The notes beneath the pieces are model-generated. The model saw only the letters and a list, made by a program, of their open reading frames with translations, searched no databases and was not told the origin of the DNA. This document shows positions 1-8,184 of a DNA stretch of 64,000 nt, piece after piece. Each line of letters begins with the position of its first letter. Position 1 is the stretch's first letter. Source of the DNA: CAVVJA01 sp963801715 (GTDB lineage: Bacteria > Actinomycetota > Actinomycetes > Mycobacteriales > Jatrophihabitantaceae); NCBI GenBank assembly GCA_963801715.1, contig CAWDGB010000010.1, forward strand, positions 186,001 to 250,000, written 5' to 3'. A program made the translations under genes and the position numbers.

Positions 1-815
1 GAACCGTCGCCGTTGTCGAATGCCTTCGCCAACCTCTCACCCGAGACGAGCACGTTGCCGCTGACCGGTAGCCATATCCAGGCGAGGGTCTCGTCACGCG
101 GTACGAACAGCGGACGACCAGGTGAGCCGAGCACCCGAGCCGCGGTGGACGCGAGCTGATCGAGACGGGTCAGGCCCTCGCTGCCGTTCGGCGTGTCGGT
201 GACCCAGGCGATCAGGCCGATATGACGCTGACGAAGTCGGTAACCCAGGGCTGATTCGGTGGCATCGATGTCCACCGGCTGACCGCCGAGCAGGGTGCGG
301 ACGCGTGCGGCCCGGACCGCAGTCTGGGTAAGCAGCCAATTGTCCCGCTCATGTTGATATGCCGAGATCACTTCCTCGGAGACACGGTCGATGTAGCGGA
401 AGCTGACATCGGCCATGCGCGACGTGATGGCGGCCGTGAGGCTAGCGTCCTGGGATCGGGTCGCCAACTCGTCGATGCACCGCGACAGGAACCGGCCGTG
501 ACCGACCCGGTAGGCCCGGATAAGCGCAATGATCGGCACACCGCGCTGGGCCAACCGTCTGGCGTATTCAACTGCTGCCGCCGGTGCGCCGATGTCGTCC
601 GGCGCGGACCCGTGCTCGAAAACATGCAGCAGAGTTGCGACATTCTCCTCGATACTCGCATCGAGGAGCTTCTCGACGATGTCGTCACCACGCAGTTCCG
701 GAATGTCTGTGGTGACGAGCTGCCAGATGTCATGGGTCAGATCGAGGACCTGGTCGCCGACCGCCGCGGCCACCGCCGACAGCTCACGACCGACGGCGTC
801 TACGCCGGTACTCAT
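1..815 (-). CDS. PucR-family transcriptional regulator, 3' part missing
   Basis: I translated this frame directly: it opens with ATG at 815 and stays open to the window edge, so the C-terminus is cut off. The first ~160 residues are a helical N-terminal segment (ALIRAYRVGHGRF, FRYIDRVSEEVISAY), followed by a region from about residue 170 resembling the CdaR GGDEF-like domain (LGYRLRQRHIGLIAWVTDTP). This order is that of PucR/CdaR-type regulators, whose helix-turn-helix is at the C-terminus and would lie outside the window. The gene is divergent from the coiled-coil gene at 1041. The family name does not imply control of the purine cluster 17 kb away. Confidence 0.75.
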   Translation of the reverse strand, partial: MSTGVDAVGRELSAVAAAVGDQVLDLTHDIWQLVTTDIPELRGDDIVEKLLDASIEENVATLLHVFEHGSAPDDIGAPAAAVEYARRLAQRGVPIIALIRAYRVGHGRFLSRCIDELATRSQDASLTAAITSRMADVSFRYIDRVSEEVISAYQHERDNWLLTQTAVRAARVRTLLGGQPVDIDATESALGYRLRQRHIGLIAWVTDTPNGSEGLTRLDQLASTAARVLGSPGRPLFVPRDETLAWIWLPVSGNVLVSGERLAKAFDNGDG

Positions 816-949
816 GCGGTCATCGTATGGCGCTTGCCACGTCCGCGCGCTGCGGACAACCCTCCCGGGCGGCGGCCACGCGATGCTGCTACGTCAGACC
901 GTCGCATCGAGCCGACTCGAGGCTGGCGCTGCTATGCGTGGAGCACAAC

Positions 950-968
950 CACTGACGGCATGTCAGTG
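950..968. promoter_or_regulatory. Inverted repeat between divergent genes
   Basis: CACTGAC and GTCAGTG are perfect 7-bp arms around a 5-bp spacer, in the 225-bp gap between the divergent regulator gene and the gene at 1041, about 75 bp before that start. Position and symmetry suit a regulator operator; no regulator can be assigned. Confidence 0.4.
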
Positions 969-1040
969 CTCTTGGCCGTTGTCGCCCCGTGCCGCGAACG
1001 ATGCACTGAATAGAGCAAGCAACCCGGAAAGGGGACGCTA

Positions 1041-1481
1041 GTGAAACCATTGTCCGAGCAGCTCAGCGAACTGGCGGCACGCGTCAAGACAGCCGAGGAC
1101 ATTGTGTCGGCGGCGAACGCAAACAACCGAGCGGCGCTGGAGAGCCAACGAGAGCAGCTGAAGTCCTCGATCAGCAAGACCAAGGACCAGGCCAGAACAG
1201 ACGCCGCCGCAACGGCGGATCAGGCCCAATCGTGGTGGGACAAGACGCGGGCTGATGTCGATCAACGGTTCGACACGCTACGGGCCAAGCGGGACGAGCA
1301 CCGCGCAGAACGTGATCTGAAAAGAGCACAGAACCGGGCCGACGACGCCGAGCTGGACGCGGCTGATGCGATCGATTTCGCCGTCTATATGGTCGACCAG
1401 GCTGAGTACGCGGTCGTTGACGCCGTGATCGCTCGCGCCGACGCCGACACGCTCGAGCAGCAGCAACCAAAGCAAGGCTGA
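1041..1481 (+). CDS. Small coiled-coil protein, unknown function
   Basis: 146 residues, GTG start preceded by the strong ribosome site GGAAAGGGGA. The protein is almost entirely charged helix: heptad-like Ala/Gln/Lys/Arg-rich stretches (LSEQLSELAARVKTAEDIV; KRAQNRADDAELDAADAID), no signal peptide and no membrane segment. The centre, residues ~60-70, has a Trp-Trp pair (SWWDKTRADVDQRF). Small Ala-rich helical proteins of this kind are widespread in actinobacteria without an assigned function. It ends at a strong hairpin and appears monocistronic. Confidence 0.7.
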   Translation: MKPLSEQLSELAARVKTAEDIVSAANANNRAALESQREQLKSSISKTKDQARTDAAATADQAQSWWDKTRADVDQRFDTLRAKRDEHRAERDLKRAQNRADDAELDAADAIDFAVYMVDQAEYAVVDAVIARADADTLEQQQPKQG

Positions 1482-1499
1482 GTATCCGGCGCACGGACT

Positions 1500-1532
1500 G
1501 AGCGCGACCGGGAGCATCCCGTGGTCGCGCTC
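1500..1532. terminator. Hairpin terminator between convergent genes
   Basis: GAGCGCGACC (1500-1509) pairs perfectly with GGTCGCGCTC (1523-1532), and GGG/CCC inside the loop can extend the stem. It starts 18 bp after the stop at 1481 and faces the minus-strand gene ending at 1571. There is no U-tract, as is common in actinobacteria. Confidence 0.7.
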
Positions 1533-1570
1533 GGCAGCGCATGTCGAGCAACCTGCCGCGCCGCGCGAGC

Positions 1571-2110
1571 CTAATGGTCGGCTACGGTTCCACCGCGAAG
1601 CCCCTGTGCCGGAGGAACTGCGTCTGGTGGAGGCGTGGCAGGAGCCGCAGGTCCGCCGTCGTGCTGGGCAATACGTTCGGTCAGTTGCTCATGAACCTCG
1701 CGAAGCTTGGTGTGAATCGCCTCTTGCCGCTCAATGTGCTCTCGGTGCAGCCGGGCAATCAGCTCGGCATCAGGCTTCTTGCCCTGGTAGTCAGGATGGT
1801 GGCGCCAACACAGATAGAACTGCCCACCGGCAGCCTCGTGGTTACCTACCCGCCAACAGCCAGGCTCATGACAATTGAATTTCTTTACTAGTTGGTATGC
1901 GGCAGTTGCGATGGCTCCGATAATGCCGAACTCGGCAAGATCCGAACCGAATCCTGACCAGAATCCGTAGTACGGGCCAGGTTCGTTCACTGTGCCGGTG
2001 TGCACCGCCAACCAGTGATTGAAAGCGGAGGCATAGAGGACCCAAGCGACAATTCCTGCCGCCACCGCAATGAATACCAGGCTAATGATCAGAGCTAGGC
2101 GCCGCGTCAT
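1571..2110 (-). CDS. Small membrane-anchored protein, unknown function
   Basis: 179 residues, ATG start with GAGGAAGG about 10 bp upstream. One hydrophobic segment at residues ~5-27 (LALIISLVFIAVAAGIVAWV) and a second near 55-75 (FGIIGAIATAAYQLV). Then comes a Cys/His-containing block at ~78-105 (CHEPGCW, LCWRHHPDYQ) that could bind a metal, and a charged helix with a Pro/Ala tail. The Cys/His block with the following GKKPDAELIARLHREH stretch is familiar from many actinobacterial hypothetical proteins, some in phage-like contexts, but I know of no function. It stands alone here. Confidence 0.6.
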   Translation of the reverse strand: MTRRLALIISLVFIAVAAGIVAWVLYASAFNHWLAVHTGTVNEPGPYYGFWSGFGSDLAEFGIIGAIATAAYQLVKKFNCHEPGCWRVGNHEAAGGQFYLCWRHHPDYQGKKPDAELIARLHREHIERQEAIHTKLREVHEQLTERIAQHDGGPAAPATPPPDAVPPAQGLRGGTVADH

Positions 2111-2562
2111 CTTCTATGCCACCTTCCTCACCCTGCCAGAACAGTAGAGCGCGACCTGGTCGCGATGCGAGATCGGGTGCAAGCTACAGCGGCGGCGGTA
2201 CCGTTGCCGGGCCAGCGGTGAGGAGGCGGCTCCGTGATCGCGGTCGAATGTTCGATGTTCTGGCGTAATTGTCGTGTTGCACCGGGGGAGGCAGGATGTG
2301 GTCGCTTCCCAAGCAAGCGGTGTCACCCACGACCGTGGATCAACCCCACGGTGTGGCGCGAGCCGTCGTTGGTAGTCATGGTTCGGACCGGCCCGACTCG
2401 GAGGGCTTCGGAAGCGCTTTCGGCGTGGTGCGACGGACTTTCGTCATAGCCCGCAACGATGCTCGCCTGCGGGCTGAGGCGTGGGTTCCGCAGCCCAAGG
2501 TCGTCGCCAGCCTGGTGACCGGCACGGACTGGATCGGTCGTGAGGTTGCTTGGAGTAAGCGC
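2111..2562. other. 450-bp gap without a recognisable gene
   Basis: Short open frames exist on both strands, but none has a credible ribosome site or a recognisable product. At its downstream end GTAAGCGCTTAC (2555-2566) is a perfect 12-bp palindrome overlapping the stop codon of the HdeD-like gene. The stretch could hold the promoter of the minus-strand gene starting at 2110 and the 3' region of the HdeD transcript. Confidence 0.4.
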
Positions 2563-3171
2563 TTACCCGAGGGCGCCGACCAAATCCTTGCTGTTCTTTC
2601 GGGTGATGAAGGCTTCGACGATCTGCCATACCCCAATGACGATCAGCCAGATGCCGGCGAAGACCGCGAGCGCGAAGATCGACTTGAACGGCGCGACGAT
2701 GACTATGATTCCGCCAATGGCGAGGAGGATTCCGCCGAAGATCTGCCAGCCGCGGAAGGGCAGGTATGGCGTCGAGCCGGCGGCGACGGCCCGGCTGATT
2801 CCAACGATAAGCCAGCCGAAGCCGATCCAGAGCGCCAACAACAAGATGGACTCGGCGGCACCGCGGAAGCTGATAAGCCCGAGCAGGATTGATAGCACAC
2901 CGGTCAGCGCGCTGAGGAAGCGAGCGCCACCACGCAGACCGGGCACGAACGCAAGCATGATCTCCATCACGCCGCTGACCAATAGGTAGATGCCGAACAA
3001 TACGCCGACGACCCGTAGCGTCTGGCTCGGCCAGACAAGGACTATGAGACCGATGACGACTGCGGCGACGCCGAGGATGAGGAGGAACCACCAGCCACGA
3101 CGGGCCAGGCGTTCGAGAGGAGATTCCGACTCGGTACTTTCTGCTGCGTAGGCTGTCACGCGCCATAGCAT
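2563..3171 (-). CDS. HdeD-family (DUF308) membrane protein
   Basis: About 202 residues with six hydrophobic segments arranged as three repeated pairs (for example WWFLLILGVAAVVIGLIVLV, LRVVGVLFGIYLLVSGVMEI, WQIFGGILLAIGGIIVIVA). The WP.. motif after helix 1 and the G-I-W-L-I-V-I-G-V-W-Q-I-V-E-A ending are typical of the DUF308/HdeD family. HdeD is linked to acid resistance in enterobacteria; in actinobacteria the role is unknown. The start may instead be the GTG four codons downstream (3159). It is the only gene of its transcript. Confidence 0.8.
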   Translation of the reverse strand: MLWRVTAYAAESTESESPLERLARRGWWFLLILGVAAVVIGLIVLVWPSQTLRVVGVLFGIYLLVSGVMEIMLAFVPGLRGGARFLSALTGVLSILLGLISFRGAAESILLLALWIGFGWLIVGISRAVAAGSTPYLPFRGWQIFGGILLAIGGIIVIVAPFKSIFALAVFAGIWLIVIGVWQIVEAFITRKNSKDLVGALG

Positions 3172-3287
3172 GGCGCACGGCGCTGCTGACGTAAATGGTT
3201 CGGCGCAGGCTTTTGGGACCGGGGCGTCCCGAGCGGAAACGGGACTGGCCTAGAGAAACGAAAGGCCTTGGCGCTCGGGCAGGCTCG

Positions 3288-4061
3288 CTAGATGAACTCG
3301 ATGGCCTCGGCAATCGATTCGAGCACTCGTCCCGGACGATACGGGAACTGCTCGAGGTCCGTGGCTTTGGTTGAGCCGGTCAGCACGAGGACGGTGTCCA
3401 GGCCGGCCTCGATACCGGCGACGATGTCGGTGTCCATGCGGTCTCCGACCATGACGGTCGTTTCGGAATGTGCCTCGATTCGGTTCAGCGCGCTGCGAAA
3501 CATCATGGGATTCGGCTTGCCGACAAAGTAGGGATGACGCCCGGTCGCCTTGGTGATGAGCGCGGCGACGGACCCAGTAGCCGGAAGCGGGCCGTCTGCG
3601 GACGGTCCAGTCGCATCGGGATTCGTCGCAATGAACCGGGCGCCGCGCTCGATCAATCGGATCGCCTTGGTGATCGTTTCGAACGAGTAGGTCCGGGTCT
3701 CGCCCAAGACGACGAAGTTTGGATTCCGGTCAGTCAGCGTGTAGCCGACTTCGTGCAACGCTGTCGTCATGCCCGCCTCACCGATCACGTACGCCGAGCC
3801 GAACGCGAGTTGATCGGCAAGAAATGTGGCGGTCGCCAGCGCCGATGTCCAGATCGACTCCTCGGGCACTTCCAATCCGGACTGAGCCAGGCGCGCGGCG
3901 AGATCGCGCGGAGTGAAGATTGAATTGTTCGTGAGAACAAGGAATCGCTTGCCACGGTCGATCAAATGTGCGAGGAATTCAACTGCTCCAGGAAGAGCGT
4001 GATCCTCACGGACGAGCACGCCATCCATATCACTGAGCCAGCACTCAGCAGGTTGTCGCAT
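3288..4061 (-). CDS. HAD-IIA family phosphatase (NagD-like)
   Basis: 257 residues, the usual size. HAD motif I is DMDGVLV near residue 11 (nucleophile Asp), motif II is VLTNNS near 42, and motif IV is MVGDRMDTDI near 200, with the conserved KPNPMMF before it; the C2-type cap lies between motifs II and III. The family includes NagD, 4-nitrophenylphosphatase and sugar or nucleotide phosphatases, so substrate cannot be given. The conserved P-NPD-.-TGPSADG-.-PATG segment is characteristic of this subclass. It is cytoplasmic, with no obvious operon partner. Confidence 0.85.
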   Translation of the reverse strand: MRQPAECWLSDMDGVLVREDHALPGAVEFLAHLIDRGKRFLVLTNNSIFTPRDLAARLAQSGLEVPEESIWTSALATATFLADQLAFGSAYVIGEAGMTTALHEVGYTLTDRNPNFVVLGETRTYSFETITKAIRLIERGARFIATNPDATGPSADGPLPATGSVAALITKATGRHPYFVGKPNPMMFRSALNRIEAHSETTVMVGDRMDTDIVAGIEAGLDTVLVLTGSTKATDLEQFPYRPGRVLESIAEAIEFI

Positions 4062-4165
4062 CGGACGAGCCTATCGATCATCTAGTGCCTGGCGCAGGAC
4101 ACTGGAGACATGACTCATTGGGCGGCGGTTGAGCCCAATGTGCCGGCCGACGGGAAGGAACAGGA

Positions 4166-5287
4166 TCACTTGGGCGGGCGGCCAAGCGCCGGACGGATAG
4201 GTGCAATCACCTTGTCCCGGCTACGCCGCGGGCCGGACCAGAGTGCCGGCACGGCGTCGACCGCGTTAGCCACGGCGTAGGCGGCTTGCTCGTAGTTGAC
4301 CCGCCAGCCGACGAAGTCCACCCACGCTTCGGCCGGATCGCGCTCGATGGGGAATTCGACCTCGCGCAGTCGGGCGACGGCCTGGAGGAACTCCCCGTAC
4401 GTCAGGGTGATTCCTGCGTCCGGGTCTGGCTCGTCGGGCATCGGGATTCGCATCGCCCGCGCGATCTGGTTGAAGCAGAGGAAGCCGGCACGCAGGCACA
4501 AGCGGGCAGGCACGACCGGCGCGACATTCGGCGACAAGGCGAGCAACAGAGCGGCGGAGTCGAGCACCGCGAGCAGCGCCGTCACCCATGATGACAACGG
4601 CCGCGGTGATCGGAACCGCACCAAGGGCAAGTAGGTGGTGTGGCTCTCTGCGACGTCGGCAGCCCAGCGTTCCCACCGCTCGTATAAGTCGGGCAACGTA
4701 TTGATGGTCGACACACCCGACCCCAGTGCGTAATGGGTGCGCGACAACAACTCCGGCCCCCACGACGGCACGCCGGCCCGCGCGTTGAGCAGCGCAACCT
4801 CGGTCTCCCTGCGGTTGAACGCCGCATACAACGTTGGCAGATAGGCGATCTGCAGGGTGACGATTGCTAACCCGGTCGCGGCCGCCGCGAACACAATCAC
4901 TCCGGGTGCGGCGCCGGAAGGCTCGGCGAAGCCCAAGGTGAACAGCGACGACCCGGCCGAGGTGAACGCGGAACTCAAACCGCCGTGGACGAATGGCCAC
5001 AGGAGCAGCCAATAACCAAGGAAGGAAATCCCTAACCACACGGCTAGCTGAGCGAGCAGGATGGCCGGCGCCTGCGCAGCAAGCAGTCGGTCACGCCGTG
5101 GGTAATCGCCGATCCGGCGGCCCACCATCCGGAATGCGGCCGTCACGATCTGATCCACCCATCGGGTGAGCCGGCTGCTTACCGCACGGGGCACGATCAG
5201 GGTTTCGACGACGCTGGTCCCGGTAGCTAGGACGAGGACAGCGCCGACTACCGCCGCTGCCGAGCGGGCGGCAACCGGCACCTCCAT
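4166..5287 (-). CDS. Membrane protein resembling a two-helix ion channel
   Basis: 373 residues, ATG with AGGGGG upstream. Hydrophobic segments lie near residues 9-30, 73-98 (ILLAQLAVWLGISFLGYWLLLW), 128-150 and 240-262. Between the second and third there is a pore-loop-like segment (SAGSSLFTLGFAEPSG) where two-pore-domain potassium channels carry T-x-G-[YF]-G-D. The central TLGF is kept but the following Gly-Asp is Ala-Glu. The C-terminal half is soluble and contains LTYGEFLQAVARLREVEFPIERDP. Streptomyces relatives are annotated as potassium-channel family, but ion selectivity cannot be inferred from this filter. The GH15 gene lies 150 bp upstream in the same direction. Confidence 0.6.
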   Translation of the reverse strand: MEVPVAARSAAAVVGAVLVLATGTSVVETLIVPRAVSSRLTRWVDQIVTAAFRMVGRRIGDYPRRDRLLAAQAPAILLAQLAVWLGISFLGYWLLLWPFVHGGLSSAFTSAGSSLFTLGFAEPSGAAPGVIVFAAAATGLAIVTLQIAYLPTLYAAFNRRETEVALLNARAGVPSWGPELLSRTHYALGSGVSTINTLPDLYERWERWAADVAESHTTYLPLVRFRSPRPLSSWVTALLAVLDSAALLLALSPNVAPVVPARLCLRAGFLCFNQIARAMRIPMPDEPDPDAGITLTYGEFLQAVARLREVEFPIERDPAEAWVDFVGWRVNYEQAAYAVANAVDAVPALWSGPRRSRDKVIAPIRPALGRPPK

Positions 5288-5437
5288 CGGGGCCCCCTGA
5301 CGCGAGTGGACCAGCCGAACGTACTCGGCGCCAACCAGTCGGTCCGACGACCGGGTATCACACCTGGGACGAAGGAGCGAATATCTGGCGCAGGATCGGC
5401 GGTCGGACAGTTTCTGCTTAGGTGGTATTGCCTTGTG

Positions 5438-7396
5438 TCATAGGGACGGGTCGTCGCGGTTGGAACTGATCTGACTCGAGCGGCGTTGCGCTCGGCTGAC
5501 GATCTGCTCGGCGCGTATCACGTGCATGACGGCGTTGATCAAGGCGAGATGCGTGAACGCCTGCGGGAAGTTGCCGAGGTGGCGGCCGCTGAGGGGATCG
5601 ATCTCCTCCGCATAGAGTTCGAGCGGGCTGGCGTACGCAAGTAGCCGTTCACACAGCTTCTTGGCGGCCTCGACTTCACCGATCTCGACAAGCGCCGATA
5701 CCAGCCAGAACGAGCAGATCGTGAAGGTGCCCTCTTCGCCAGTCAATCCGTCATCGGTCTCGTCCACCCGATAGCGCAGGACGAGGCCGTCGACGGTCAA
5801 TTCATCGGCGATAGCCAGCACGGTCGCGCGGATGCGTGGATCCTCCGGCGGCAGGAAGCGCATCATCGGCAGAAGCAGCAGGGATGCATCGAGGGCGGTC
5901 GAGCCATAGCGCTGTACGAACACTCCCCGCTGGTCCACGCCGTTAGTGCAAATATCCTGGTGAATCTGATCAGCGAGCGCCTGCCACTTCTCGGCGTACT
6001 CGAATTCTTCATGCATGCGTGCCAGCCGGGCACCCCGGTCCATAGCAACCCAGCACATCAGCTTGCTGGATACGAAGTGCTGCGGTTCCCCGCGCACCTC
6101 CCATATCCCGCGGTCGGGTTCCTCCCAGTGCTCCGCGGCGCAATCGACCTGGCGCTTGAGGATGGACCACAACGATTCCGGAAGCTGATCGCGGGAGCGC
6201 GCATGCAGGTATACCGAGTCGAGCACGGCGCCCCAGACATCGTGCTGCTGCTGGTGATATGCCCCGTTGCCCGACCGAACCGGAAACGCGCCTTCGTAAC
6301 CCGAGAGGTGCGGCAGCGATTCCTCGTCGAGTTCGCGTTCGCCGCCAACGCCGTACATCACCTGAAGGTCATTACCGTCGCGGCAGGCGTCGGCGACGAA
6401 GTAGAAGAAGTCGTCCGCTTCGCGGTCGAAGCCCAGGGTGTAGAGGCCCCACAGGGCAAAGGTCGAGTCGCGCACCCAGGCGTAGCGATAATCCCAGTTG
6501 CGCTCGCCGTGCGGAGTCTCCGGCAGCGAGGTCGTGGCCGCCGCGAGCAGGGCACCGGTCGGCGCGTACGTCAAGCCCTTCAGCGTCAGCGCGCTGCGTT
6601 GAAGGAAGCTGCGCCACGGGTGGTCCGGGAAATCGCCGAGCGTGATCCATTGGCGCCAGTACTCCTGCGTCCGCCGCAGCCGCTCCTCGGCCTCCTCCAG
6701 AGTTCGCGGCGGCGGCAGCGGGGACCACGAGAGCGCGACGAAATGACTTTCCCCTTCGGTCATGCGCGTCCTCGCGTGCAGGCCGGCCCCCTCGATACCC
6801 GGACGCAGGTCGGTCGTCACGCGCATCGCGACATCGAGCCCTTCAGTGCGCGCCACCACTTCGCCGTAGCCGGCGCCCTCGTACCCCCACAGCGGCTGGC
6901 GCCGACCGTAATCCAGCGCCGGCTCGCAGGTCATCGTCACGTCGACCGAGCCGCTTACGCATTCCACCGTCCGCAGCAGGCAATGCTCGGCATCGAAATC
7001 CGTCGGCGACCGGCGATGCGTCCTGGACCGCTCATCGACGTTGTGCCACGGCCCCATGCACAGCGCATCGCGGACGAGCAGCCATCCGGTGCGGGTCTGC
7101 CAGGTGGTCTCGAGCACCAGGCTGCCGGGTAGGTAGCGGCGGGCTGCCGGCACGACCTCGTCGTACGGGCCGATGCGGAAGGCGCCGGCGCTCCGGTCCA
7201 ACAGCGCACTAAATACGCTCGGCGAGTCCGGACGCGGTACACACATCCATTCGACTGCCCCGCTGGGCGCGACCAGGCAGTTGGATTCGCAATCCGACAG
7301 GAATGCGTACTCGGCGATCGGCGGGAACGGGCTCTGCCCGGTCGGCTGGCCCGGCGCTGACCCGGCTAGCTCGAATGCCGACAAAGTTTCGACCAT
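5438..7396 (-). CDS. Glycoside hydrolase family 15 protein (glucoamylase/trehalase type)
   Basis: About 652 residues from ATG 7396 (MVETLSAFEL); an in-frame extension to 7465 is possible but unconserved in look. The N-terminal beta-sandwich begins with ADYAFLSDCES-like PIAEYAFLSDCE, and the (alpha/alpha)6 barrel has the GH15 signatures RNWDYRYAWVRDSTFALWGL and EEGTFTICSFWLVSAL, the latter containing the Glu of the catalytic pair. Actinobacterial GH15 proteins of this length act on trehalose or on alpha-1,4/1,6-glucans in the cytoplasm; no signal peptide is present. The nearby GlgX supports a role in glycogen or trehalose turnover. Confidence 0.88.
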   Translation of the reverse strand: MVETLSAFELAGSAPGQPTGQSPFPPIAEYAFLSDCESNCLVAPSGAVEWMCVPRPDSPSVFSALLDRSAGAFRIGPYDEVVPAARRYLPGSLVLETTWQTRTGWLLVRDALCMGPWHNVDERSRTHRRSPTDFDAEHCLLRTVECVSGSVDVTMTCEPALDYGRRQPLWGYEGAGYGEVVARTEGLDVAMRVTTDLRPGIEGAGLHARTRMTEGESHFVALSWSPLPPPRTLEEAEERLRRTQEYWRQWITLGDFPDHPWRSFLQRSALTLKGLTYAPTGALLAAATTSLPETPHGERNWDYRYAWVRDSTFALWGLYTLGFDREADDFFYFVADACRDGNDLQVMYGVGGERELDEESLPHLSGYEGAFPVRSGNGAYHQQQHDVWGAVLDSVYLHARSRDQLPESLWSILKRQVDCAAEHWEEPDRGIWEVRGEPQHFVSSKLMCWVAMDRGARLARMHEEFEYAEKWQALADQIHQDICTNGVDQRGVFVQRYGSTALDASLLLLPMMRFLPPEDPRIRATVLAIADELTVDGLVLRYRVDETDDGLTGEEGTFTICSFWLVSALVEIGEVEAAKKLCERLLAYASPLELYAEEIDPLSGRHLGNFPQAFTHLALINAVMHVIRAEQIVSRAQRRSSQISSNRDDPSL

Positions 7397-7617
7397 AACT
7401 AATCGTCTCGCATCAGCCCGCGTCAGGCCAGTCCCGGCAAACGGTCGGGCGTCCGTGCGGCGCACCGGTGCAGATATCGCCGCGCTGGAGGTTCATCCGG
7501 GGCCTTTCATCGGTGCGCTCGCAGGGTACATCTCGCAGCGCAACGTCGATTTCGGGTTCTCCGGTCCGTCGGACATGTGGGCCGGTGACGGTCGCCGGCG
7601 GTAGCGGAGACGGAACG

Positions 7618-7923
7618 ATGTCGAAATATGTCCTGGCCTTCCGGGGTCAGCCCGATCGCCAACCCGTACGCGGTGAGAACGAGGCCTGGGGCACCTGGCT
7701 TGGCGGTATCGGCGCGAAGATCGTCGACCCGGGGAACCGAGTGGGTCTGGTCGAGCGTCTGAACGCTGAGCCGGCCGGTAGCGCTGCCAGCGAGGTCCTC
7801 ACTGGTTACGTCGTGGTGGATGCCGCGGACATCGGCGCGGCCACGACGCTCGCGCGGGGTTGCCCGGGACTCAGGTCCGGCGTCAGTGTCGAGGTCGCCG
7901 AGACCGTGCCCATGGCCGGCTGA
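7618..7923 (+). CDS. YCII-related domain protein
   Basis: 101 residues from the ATG at 7618, chosen because GCGGAGACGGAACG just upstream gives a ribosome site; the frame extends further 5' only with arginine-rich noncoding-looking sequence. The order beta (KYVLAFRG), helix (WGTWLGGIGAKIVDPG), then SEVLTGYVVVDAADIGAATTLARGCP matches the YCII/DGPF fold, in which the G-Y-.-V-.-A-.-.-.-.-A-.-.-.-A-.-.-CP segment is typical. The biochemical role is unknown for most members. It is followed by a strong terminator, so it is probably transcribed alone. Confidence 0.8.
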   Translation: MSKYVLAFRGQPDRQPVRGENEAWGTWLGGIGAKIVDPGNRVGLVERLNAEPAGSAASEVLTGYVVVDAADIGAATTLARGCPGLRSGVSVEVAETVPMAG

Positions 7924-7929
7924 GCCCGT

Positions 7930-7966
7930 CGATCCGGCGCGCTGGTTTGGCACGCGCGCCGGATCG
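7930..7966. terminator. Strong hairpin terminator
   Basis: CGATCCGGCGCGC (7930-7942) and GCGCGCCGGATCG (7954-7966) form a perfect 13-bp stem with an 11-nt loop, 7 bp after the YCII gene stop. It separates that gene from glgX. Confidence 0.85.
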
Positions 7967-8184
7967 CGGTTGTCTGCGCGACGCGCCACCTCCGGGTGCT
8001 CTTGGGCTTGCCGCGCCGGCCGGACCGCTAGATCATCCGCTGGGGGCGATGTCTCGGCCAGACACTAGGGGAAACGTGGACCGGAACGCCGTCGGTCACG
8101 GACTTCGGGACAACGTTCCACGCAGAAGTGATGCACCGACGAGCGGTCATGAAACGGGCTCGAGTGAGTCGGGAGGGGTGAGCA

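Noticed and set aside
1..815. Assigning the PucR-type regulator to the purine cluster by name
   Set aside because: It lies 17 kb away with many unrelated genes between, and the cluster has its own IclR gene with matching boxes.
5960..7132. A 390-codon open frame opposite the GH15 gene
   Set aside because: The opposite strand has full GH15 motifs; this frame has none and no ribosome site.
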